A stretch of DNA of 64,000 nucleotides from an uncultured Prevotella sp. (GTDB lineage Bacteria; Bacteroidota; Bacteroidia; Bacteroidales; Bacteroidaceae): assembly GCF_946407605.1 (NCBI RefSeq), contig NZ_CAMJOS010000009.1, forward strand, positions 1 to 64,000. The letters are read 5' to 3'. The position numbers and the translations under genes were made by a program. This document shows, one piece after another, positions 57,249-64,000 of this stretch (positions are counted from its first letter, which is position 1; each line of letters opens with the position of its first letter). Below the pieces are notes generated by a model that saw only the letters and a program-made list of their open reading frames with translations, did not search any database and was not told the origin of the DNA.

Positions 57249-57468
57249 GTTGAAGCAGAAAGACTTTAAGTTACATTTTGGTAAGGAAATTGATTTCTCT
57301 ACCAAAGTACACTAGGGACAGGTGAGCGTCTCGCCTAACGGATGATGGTAGAGGGCTGATGGCTGAAGGATGATGTCATGCTCTCTGTCGAAGTAGACTC
57401 CGCAAAGATACAGTCACTTTCGGGTCTTTTCTGACGTTCCTTTCATCCGTTCCAATGGTGTTTTGCAG

Positions 57469-57512
57469 TCGTTCCGATGATACTTTACCCCCCTAAAGTA
57501 TCATCGGAACGA
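57469..57512. repeat. perfect 19-bp inverted repeat with C6 loop
   Basis: TCGTTCCGATGATACTTTA-CCCCCC-TAAAGTATCATCGGAACGA. Confidence 0.9.
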
Positions 57513-57608
57513 GTCGTAGATGCCATCGGAAGCACCTGAAGATGACGTCGGAACGAGTGTAAGATGACGTCAGTCACAGAGCCACATACCAAGGAGATAG
57601 TTTGCACG

Positions 57609-57696
57609 CAGAATTCGCCTTGAATTTACACAGAATTCGCCTTGAATTTACGCAGAATTCGCCTTGAATTTACGCAGAATTCGCCTTGAATTTACG
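57609..57696. repeat. four tandem 22-bp repeats
   Basis: CAGAATTCGCCTTGAATTTAC(A/G) x4, contiguous. Confidence 0.95.
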
Positions 57697-57749
57697 CAGA
57701 GTCGTCGGGAAATACCGATAGTTGCTTTATAAGGACTATATACGATATA

Positions 57750-57773
57750 GTCCCTATTCCTATAAATAGGGAC
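57750..57773. repeat. 9-bp inverted repeat
   Basis: GTCCCTATT cctata AATAGGGAC. Confidence 0.7.
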
Positions 57774-57840
57774 ATATAGTCATAGATAGACCATTTGGAG
57801 GTCTATCATGACGTATATGAGAATTGGAGAATTGAGGCAG

Positions 57841-58944
57841 TTATTGCTTGTACAGCGTTTCGTATTGGCGGGCGACCTTGAGGTGGTCGTGATGACGGCG
57901 GACATAGTCGATGCTCTGACGCTTGAGGTCGGGGATGCGCTCTGGATGGAGGATGAGGTCTTCGAGGGCATTGCGGACGCTGTCGTAGGTGGGCTCAACG
58001 TTGATGATGGGGCGCAGCTCGGTCTCGCCGAGGATGTCGTAGCTTTCGGGCTCACCACCGCCAATACAGATGATGCCCTTCGACATGGCCAGCAGGGGAT
58101 TCATGGAGGGGGTATAGCTGTAGAGCTGGTCGAGGATGGCGTCGCTGCCGTCCATCAGTCGCTGGTACTCGGCAAAGGGCACGCCCTCAACCTTGATGAG
58201 CTGCATCTTGTCGGGGTGGGCCTGGAGCACGTCTTCGGCAGCACGGAGCATGATGTCGGTGCCCTTGTAGGCGCTGCGGCCGCGGCTGATACCTATGAAG
58301 ATTTTGGTGAAGGGTGAAGGGTGAAGGGTGAAGGGATTTTGGTGAAGGGAGTTCGCAGGCATCTTGATGGGGAGGGGGATGAAGGAGAGCTTTTCGCGGA
58401 AGTGGGGCTGGTAGCAGACGTAGTCTTCGTAGAGGCCGGCGACGATATGGTCGCAATGGGTGGCGATGTAGCGGTTGAGCGTCTCCTTGGCGGTGCCCAG
58501 CCAGTCGCGCTGCTCTCTGACGGCACACTCATCGGTGCGCAGCTGGTCGCCAATGTTGAAGTCGCTATAGCGCAGGGGCTTGTAGTTGGTGCACTCGCTG
58601 ACCCAGTAATAGTCCATGCCCATGGCGCAGAGCACCACCTTACGGTTGTGGCGGCGCAGGTATTTGAAGATGGGGAGGATGCGCTCGGCCTTCATCTCGA
58701 GGAACATGGGGTTGATGAGTTGCACCACGTCGTAGCCACGCCAGCGCGGCAGGCACGACAGCACCTTGGCCGACAGGCGCAGTCCGCCCAGAGGACCTTC
58801 GTGGCGCGTGAGGTCGATGTCGCGCGGATAGTCTTTCCAGAAGTCGCCATTGGAGGCCACCGTGACGTGGTGGCCCAGCGTGCGCAGTCCTTCGGCCAGT
58901 GTAGCGTGGACGTTGCTGTATTCGCCCAGTAGCAGTATCTTCAT
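57841..58944 (-). CDS. glycosyltransferase (GT-B, family 4-like)
   Basis: MKILLLGEYSNVHATLAEGLRTLGHHVTVAS...IGISRGRSAYKGTDIMLRAAEDV...GEPESYDILGE. Confidence 0.85.
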   Translation of the reverse strand: MKILLLGEYSNVHATLAEGLRTLGHHVTVASNGDFWKDYPRDIDLTRHEGPLGGLRLSAKVLSCLPRWRGYDVVQLINPMFLEMKAERILPIFKYLRRHNRKVVLCAMGMDYYWVSECTNYKPLRYSDFNIGDQLRTDECAVREQRDWLGTAKETLNRYIATHCDHIVAGLYEDYVCYQPHFREKLSFIPLPIKMPANSLHQNPFTLHPSPFTKIFIGISRGRSAYKGTDIMLRAAEDVLQAHPDKMQLIKVEGVPFAEYQRLMDGSDAILDQLYSYTPSMNPLLAMSKGIICIGGGEPESYDILGETELRPIINVEPTYDSVRNALEDLILHPERIPDLKRQSIDYVRRHHDHLKVARQYETLYKQ

Positions 58945-59927
58945 CTCTCTCTCTTGATAAGGGGCAGGGTGCGGAACAGGAAGGCCAGGCCAATCTTGTT
59001 GGTGGTGAGACGGCGGAACCAGGTGTATTTCTTGGTGTAGTCCTTGTCGGGCAGGGGAAAGAGGCTGCGGCTGCGCAGCTCGTTGAGCTGGCGGTCGAGG
59101 TATTTCTTGTTGCGTGTCTCGACGATGACGTTGTAGATATAGTCCATGGTGAGCTGGTGGACGCGGCGCTGCAGGGCGAGGCGGTCGAGCGAGGTGAACG
59201 ACGAGCGTTCGATGCTGAAGGCCGACGTGCAGAGGTCGTTGAGGCGGTAGATGACGGCCTTGAAGTCGTTGAGGCGACGGAGCATCTTACGCAGGTTCTT
59301 GCTGGTGGTGATGGACTCGCTGCGCTGACGATAGAAATAGGCTGGGGCGCTGGTGCGGATGACAGACTCGGCACGCAGCAGGAGCAGCGGTGTGAACTCC
59401 TCGTCTTCGTGGCAGATGCCTGGCGTGAACCTGAGGTTGCCCATGGTGGTGGCCTTGAACAGATAGCCGCAGGCGGTGGCCCTGATATTATTATGGCGCA
59501 TGAGGTCGCTGCCACTGATGGCGGGCAGGTCGTCGTAGGAGTACTGCTTAGCCTGCTTGCGACAGAAGTCGAACATCACCATGTCGGGCTGCTGGAAGCG
59601 TGCTATGTCGAGGCAGTGTTCGTAGAGGTTGCTGACGAGCGTATCGTCGCCATCGACAAACTGGATATAGCGACCCGAGGCGTTCTGCAGTCCGCGGTTG
59701 CGGGCGGCGCTGAGTCCGCTGTTGCGCTGCCTGATATATATAATGGTGTCGGCAAGGTCGGTGAGCGATGCAATAGCGGCACGCTTCGAGCCGTCGTCGA
59801 CGACGATGATCTCACGCTCAAACTCACGCAGCGACAGACTCATGATGCTGTCGATACACTCGCGGAGCAGGGACTCGGGCAGGTTGTAGGTGGGGATGAT
59901 AAAGCTGACTAGTGGTTGCTGTTCCAT
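58941..59927 (-). CDS. glycosyltransferase family 2
   Basis: PLVSFIIPTYNLPESLLRECIDSIM...IIVVDDGS...SGLSAARNRGL...FVDGDDTL. Confidence 0.92.
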   Translation of the reverse strand: MEQQPLVSFIIPTYNLPESLLRECIDSIMSLSLREFEREIIVVDDGSKRAAIASLTDLADTIIYIRQRNSGLSAARNRGLQNASGRYIQFVDGDDTLVSNLYEHCLDIARFQQPDMVMFDFCRKQAKQYSYDDLPAISGSDLMRHNNIRATACGYLFKATTMGNLRFTPGICHEDEEFTPLLLLRAESVIRTSAPAYFYRQRSESITTSKNLRKMLRRLNDFKAVIYRLNDLCTSAFSIERSSFTSLDRLALQRRVHQLTMDYIYNVIVETRNKKYLDRQLNELRSRSLFPLPDKDYTKKYTWFRRLTTNKIGLAFLFRTLPLIKRER

Positions 59928-60814
59928 CGGTGAAGGGTTTTGTTGAGTTTACAGAGGGCTCGCAGCCCCAGGATATTGAGCAGCAGCGCCTTTACACGGA
60001 GTTTCAGCGACAGGCCGCGGGTGAAGGGGTTTACACGGAGGAAGGGCAGCACAGGCTGTTGGCCCGTGAGCTCATAGACATCCATCTGGATGTTGACCAC
60101 GTGCAGGTAGTACTCGGCGTCGGGCCACGTCCTTAGCGTGGTGAGGTGAGCATCGAGCAGCATGGCCAGTTGTGGGCCCTGCGCCTGCTGGGTGATGCCT
60201 TGCGGGTTGAGATGATAGATATAGCAGCCCTCGGAGGTGGTGGTGACAGCGCGTGACTGCTGGAGCAGCAGCGGCTGGGTGAACGCATCCTCGAACACAC
60301 GGCCCACAGGAAAGGTAACATGCTGGAAGAGCGCTTTGCGATAGAGCTTGTTGCAGGCGTAGGTGTGGGTGTAGCCCTTGGTGCACAGCCAGTAATCGCG
60401 GGCACTACTGAAGGTGCGGCAGGGCAGCTGTAGCCGTTCGTCGCGACCAGAAGCATGGCGGCGCACAATGGGATACTCGATGATGTCGGTGTCAGGGCCC
60501 ATCAGCGGCAGCAGCGCGGCATAGGAGGCTGGCGCCACCTCATCGTCGGCATCGACAAACGTGAGCCATTCGCCCTGCGCCACACGGATGGCGGCATTGC
60601 GGGCGTCGCTGAGTCCACCGTTAGACTTGTGAACCACGCGGAAATGACTATCCTTCGCAGCCCATTCGTCGCACAGCTGAGGGCAGCCATCAGGCGAGCC
60701 GTCATCGACCAAGATGACCTCGTAGTCGGTGATATCCTGGCGTATGATGCTCTGCAGGCAACGGTCTAAGGTGGCCTCGGAGCGATAGACGGGAACGATG
60801 ATACTCAACTTCAT
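59909..60814 (-). CDS. glycosyltransferase family 2
   Basis: KLSIIVPVYRSEATLDRCLQSI...VILVDDGSPDG...NGGLSDARNAAI...FVDADDEV. Confidence 0.93.
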   Translation of the reverse strand: MKLSIIVPVYRSEATLDRCLQSIIRQDITDYEVILVDDGSPDGCPQLCDEWAAKDSHFRVVHKSNGGLSDARNAAIRVAQGEWLTFVDADDEVAPASYAALLPLMGPDTDIIEYPIVRRHASGRDERLQLPCRTFSSARDYWLCTKGYTHTYACNKLYRKALFQHVTFPVGRVFEDAFTQPLLLQQSRAVTTTSEGCYIYHLNPQGITQQAQGPQLAMLLDAHLTTLRTWPDAEYYLHVVNIQMDVYELTGQQPVLPFLRVNPFTRGLSLKLRVKALLLNILGLRALCKLNKTLHRWNSNH

Positions 60815-60837
60815 GGCGCAAAGATACGAAAAAGTTT

Positions 60838-62349
60838 CTATTCCTCCTGCTTTTTATGCCTGTTTTTTATGCGGCTGATGATGGCCCGCAACTCCATGCG
60901 CTTGTTGAGCTGTATGCCGCAATATACGGTGCAGACGAGGGTGGTGATGCCCATGACGGCGTATTTCTCGACAGGCGAGGGGATGAGTGAGCCCAGCAGA
61001 CAGATGGTGGCCATGATAGAGGTGACGATGATGAGGTTGATGGTCTTGCGCGTGAAGCGGAAGCCATAGCGCCAGGGGATGAGTACCAGGCTGACGGCCA
61101 CATCGACCAGCGACACGCAGAGCGCACCATAGCCCAGACCGTCGAGTCCGAGGTAGTAGTAGAAGGCGCCCATGATGGTGAACGTCTTGGTGCAGCCCCA
61201 TACCGTCTCTACCCAGAAGATGATCTGGTTGTCGCCCTTGGCAAAGATGATGTAGTCGCGAGGAAAGCAGAGTGCCTTGAACACGCTGGCCAGACCGATA
61301 AAACAAATCATTCGCTCGATGCTCAGGAACTCCTCGGTGAGCAGGATGCGGATGGCCAGCGGCGCCGTGAGGATGAGTATGGAAGCCAGCGGCGCAATGA
61401 TGAGCATGATGATCTCCGTTTGCTGGTTGATGACGCGGAACGCCTCGCGCATGTTGGTCTTCACCAGACTGGACAGGTGAGGGTAGTAGTCGGTGGCCAT
61501 AGCGGTAAACACCAGTCCTGTGTATTGGCTGGTGATGACGTTGCTGGCCTGATAGAACCCCACATCCTCTATGCTGCCCACATTGCTGATAAAGGCGATG
61601 AGCGCATAGGTGGTGAGCGTGCCCAGCAGCGAGCCGAAGGTCATGATGGCGCCAAACTTGATGATGCCGCGACCCTGCGTCCACATGGTCTTCATGGAGA
61701 TGTGCTCCTGTGGTGCCGACTGCTTGTTGCGATACGACAGCATGCGGATGACGACGAAATAGACCAGGTTGACAACAATCATGGCTGGCACAATACCCTT
61801 GATGCCCCAGATGAAATAGATGGGCACGCTGAGCAGCAGGCCACAGAGTGGAGGCACCACAGAACAGAAGGCCAGCAGCTTATAGCGTCGTAAGCCCTGC
61901 ATGACAGCCATCTCGCCAGTACCCATCACGTTGAAGAACACAGAGAGGCTGAGCAGGATGAAATAGGGAATGTATGACTGGTCGTTGAACGATGTGTGGG
62001 CCAGCACTGGCGACAGCACCACGGTGACGATGAGTCCCAATAGCGACGCCAGCAGCACGATGCGCCTCACCAGACGGATGGTGAACGCCAGCACCTGCGG
62101 GTCGGCATCGTTGTTGGCCTGAGAGATGGAGGGTACCGCCGACATGTTGAGTCCCATCAGGGCAAACTGCTGTATGGTGTTGGCTGCCGAGGTGAAGATA
62201 GAGGCGATGCCCATGCCTGCCGAATGGAGGATATAGGCCACTAATTTGCCGCGTATGATGTTGACGAGGATGTTGAGTATCTGGGCGCTGCCGAAGATGG
62301 CGGTGCTGGATACTATCCTTCGATATGCGCTGGTTTTCTTATCGTTCAT
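60838..62349 (-). CDS. polysaccharide flippase (Wzx/MATE-like)
   Basis: 503 aa polytopic membrane protein between glycosyltransferases; SSTAIFGSAQILNILVNIIRGKLVAYILHSAGMGIASIF. Confidence 0.88.
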   Translation of the reverse strand: MNDKKTSAYRRIVSSTAIFGSAQILNILVNIIRGKLVAYILHSAGMGIASIFTSAANTIQQFALMGLNMSAVPSISQANNDADPQVLAFTIRLVRRIVLLASLLGLIVTVVLSPVLAHTSFNDQSYIPYFILLSLSVFFNVMGTGEMAVMQGLRRYKLLAFCSVVPPLCGLLLSVPIYFIWGIKGIVPAMIVVNLVYFVVIRMLSYRNKQSAPQEHISMKTMWTQGRGIIKFGAIMTFGSLLGTLTTYALIAFISNVGSIEDVGFYQASNVITSQYTGLVFTAMATDYYPHLSSLVKTNMREAFRVINQQTEIIMLIIAPLASILILTAPLAIRILLTEEFLSIERMICFIGLASVFKALCFPRDYIIFAKGDNQIIFWVETVWGCTKTFTIMGAFYYYLGLDGLGYGALCVSLVDVAVSLVLIPWRYGFRFTRKTINLIIVTSIMATICLLGSLIPSPVEKYAVMGITTLVCTVYCGIQLNKRMELRAIISRIKNRHKKQEE

Positions 62350-62359
62350 GCTTGATGTG

Positions 62360-64000
62360 TCAGAAATCTATGATGTGTAATGTCTTCTGGCCCACAAGGG
62401 CAGCGGCATAGGGGAATCCGCTCTTCATCATGTGAGGGCCTTTGAGCAGGTAGACCTCGCTGGCGCCTGCTATGATGTAGAAGTCCAGGAAGGTCTTCTC
62501 GTAGTATTCGTAGTTGTGCACGTCGTCGTTGCCGATATGCGATATAGTGCCTGGCGTGGTGACGATGTCGAAATGGCGCTGCGCCTCGCGGATAAACGTG
62601 GTGCTGTCGGAACAGATGACCAGGCGCTGGCGCGGATGCTTCTCCTTGATGATGGTGAGCTGGGCCATGCAGCTGTCGAGCAGCTGGCTGCGCTCCTGTG
62701 CCGAGAGAGGCTCGCAATACACCTCTTCGTTGAAGTCGTCGAGGCAGTTGCAGAAACGCGCCGAGACGGTGATATAGTCGCCTGCGATAGCGGCCTTACA
62801 ACGGTCGATGCTGGTCTGCAGACGTGCCGAAGGTTTGAAGAGCGACTGGAACGAATGGCCAAAGTCGTGGTCGTAGCAGAAGGCGGCATTGGTATAGGCG
62901 TGAACCTGATGTTGACGACTGCTGTTGAGCATCTGCACCATCTGCTGTTGGTGCTGCTGACGTTCGGCAGGGGTGTCGAGCACGCTGCTGGCAATGAGCC
63001 TCTCAGACTGAGAAGGGGCAAACGACAGCGCCTCGGAAGGGAGGGTCCAGTCGTAAGTGTTGGGCTCCAGATAATCGCTCAGCACAAAGGGATGAGTGAA
63101 GTGCAACTTAAACGTGCGCCCTATTTGCAAGCAGGCCTGATAGGTGCTCACGGCACCACGCAGACGGTCGATGAGTCCACCGCTGGGTGCATTGCCGCAG
63201 AACATGCTGATGACGTAGGGCTGGCAGTCGGGTAAGGCTGTTGCCTCCTGATAACAAGGTGCTATGGCCTCGATAATCTCCTGCTCTGTGCGTTGGCGGA
63301 TATACCTGTTGGCATAGGCTTTGGGGCACAGGCGCTGTATCATCTTCTCCACCAAAAGCATGGGCTTGTATTTCAGACAAATCAGGGCGAGCACCAAGGG
63401 AAAGCTCACCAGATTGAGGAACTGCAGACGCTCGCCCAGCGTGAGCACGCTGACGTCGAGGCGACGGAAGCAGGTGGAGAGGTTGGTGTGGATCTCGGCA
63501 TCGGCATGAGCCAGCTCGTCGTGATGAATGACAAAGAGGGCTGTCTTCCAACGCCAGTCGCAGAAGGCCCTGCGCATCATCCTGCGGTATTCCTCGCTGT
63601 TGCGGCCAAACTCCTTTTCAATGATGTCGAGCAGTTGCAGACAGGTCTTCTGGGTATGGAACACCTTAGGCGTGATGCGTGTGGTGATAGACTGCTCGTG
63701 GTTCTGATAATAATAGCGTGCCGAGGAAAAGGCCGCGGTGTTGGCATGAATCAGATAGAGACGCTCGTCAACCTCGTCGGAGTTCATCCATATGGGCTCT
63801 TTCTTCTCTGGCCAACTCATGTTAATCCATGCAGAGCGACGATACAGGCCACCGTTACAGCCAATGTGCCATTCAGGAGCCGTCTCCCTGACAAGGTCCC
63901 TGGAGCGATAAACCTTCGTGGTGTCGAAACCTGCAACGGGGAGTGTCGTGGTGGTCTGGCCAGAATCCAAATCAACAACCAGCATCTGGGGATAGACGAT
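62360..64000 (-). CDS. bifunctional glycosyltransferase, N-terminus beyond window
   Basis: Frame stays open to the edge (IVYPQMLVV...). N-part resembles a GT2 C-terminus (GCNGGLYRRSAWINMSWPEKKEPIWMNSDEVDERLYLIHANTAAF); C-part resembles a fucosyltransferase-type GT-B fold. Confidence 0.65.
   Translation of the reverse strand: MVYPQMLVVDLDSGQTTTTLPVAGFDTTKVYRSRDLVRETAPEWHIGCNGGLYRRSAWINMSWPEKKEPIWMNSDEVDERLYLIHANTAAFSSARYYYQNHEQSITTRITPKVFHTQKTCLQLLDIIEKEFGRNSEEYRRMMRRAFCDWRWKTALFVIHHDELAHADAEIHTNLSTCFRRLDVSVLTLGERLQFLNLVSFPLVLALICLKYKPMLLVEKMIQRLCPKAYANRYIRQRTEQEIIEAIAPCYQEATALPDCQPYVISMFCGNAPSGGLIDRLRGAVSTYQACLQIGRTFKLHFTHPFVLSDYLEPNTYDWTLPSEALSFAPSQSERLIASSVLDTPAERQQHQQQMVQMLNSSRQHQVHAYTNAAFCYDHDFGHSFQSLFKPSARLQTSIDRCKAAIAGDYITVSARFCNCLDDFNEEVYCEPLSAQERSQLLDSCMAQLTIIKEKHPRQRLVICSDSTTFIREAQRHFDIVTTPGTISHIGNDDVHNYEYYEKTFLDFYIIAGASEVYLLKGPHMMKSGFPYAAALVGQKTLHIIDF

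Noticed and set aside
57111-57305. 64-aa minus-strand ORF
   Set aside because: Overlaps the promoter and hairpin of the candidate small RNA; composition not protein-like.
57609-57696. CRISPR array
   Set aside because: Units are contiguous with no spacers, and no cas genes are present.
47754-57841. integrative element with integrase and att sites
   Set aside because: No integrase, transposase or tRNA at the island's edges within the window; the 29-nt repeats flank single genes rather than the island.
58640-59515. 291-aa minus-strand ORF across two glycosyltransferase genes
   Set aside because: Ser/Arg/Pro-rich out-of-frame shadow crossing a gene boundary.
60854-61684. 276-aa same-strand ORF in a different frame within the flippase gene
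   Set aside because: Low-complexity His/Arg/Gly frame inside a confident membrane protein gene.

Overview
This 64 kb window is bacterial. The -7 boxes of the form TAnnTTTG, the NuoC-NuoD fusion and the gene families point to Bacteroidota, probably a Prevotella-like Bacteroidales. Most of it is ordinary chromosome: tandem tRNA-Asp; pheS; a TonB receptor; clpC; a DEAD-box helicase; the LptF/G-tgt-lon cluster; a rhamnogalacturonan-type GH106/CE12 pair; an 11-gene-type complex I operon with no nuoEFG (nuoA, B, CD, H-N); HAD, panB, MFS and uxaC; a polysaccharide export lipoprotein; glmS; carAB; manA; rpsF-rpsR-rplI; an FGGY kinase; a Nudix fusion protein; a lipoprotein; and GH115. A minus-strand surface-polysaccharide operon (about 57.8-64 kb, cut by the window edge) closes it. 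The accessory region of interest is about 47.75-57.7 kb. It holds a defence-island-like cluster: an MmeI/YeeA-like DNA methyltransferase, a two-gene DUF6169-type pair, an SF2 helicase, a small ORF, a GIY-YIG (T5orf172-like) nuclease fused to an ASCH/PUA-like domain, an excisionase-type HTH fused to a single-HKD PLD nuclease, and a stand-alone ASCH-like paralogue. This cluster has unusual non-coding structure. A 29-nt element is shared almost exactly upstream of the methyltransferase and the helicase. Perfect 10-11 bp hairpins sit just upstream of both start codons. The methyltransferase has a long multi-hairpin leader with mutually exclusive pairings. A compact promoter-hairpin-T-tract unit looks like a small RNA. 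Other notable items are a heptanucleotide (GGTGAAG)4 tract inside a glycosyltransferase and a repeat-like inverted segment inside carB. All family assignments come from reading motifs; no database search was run.
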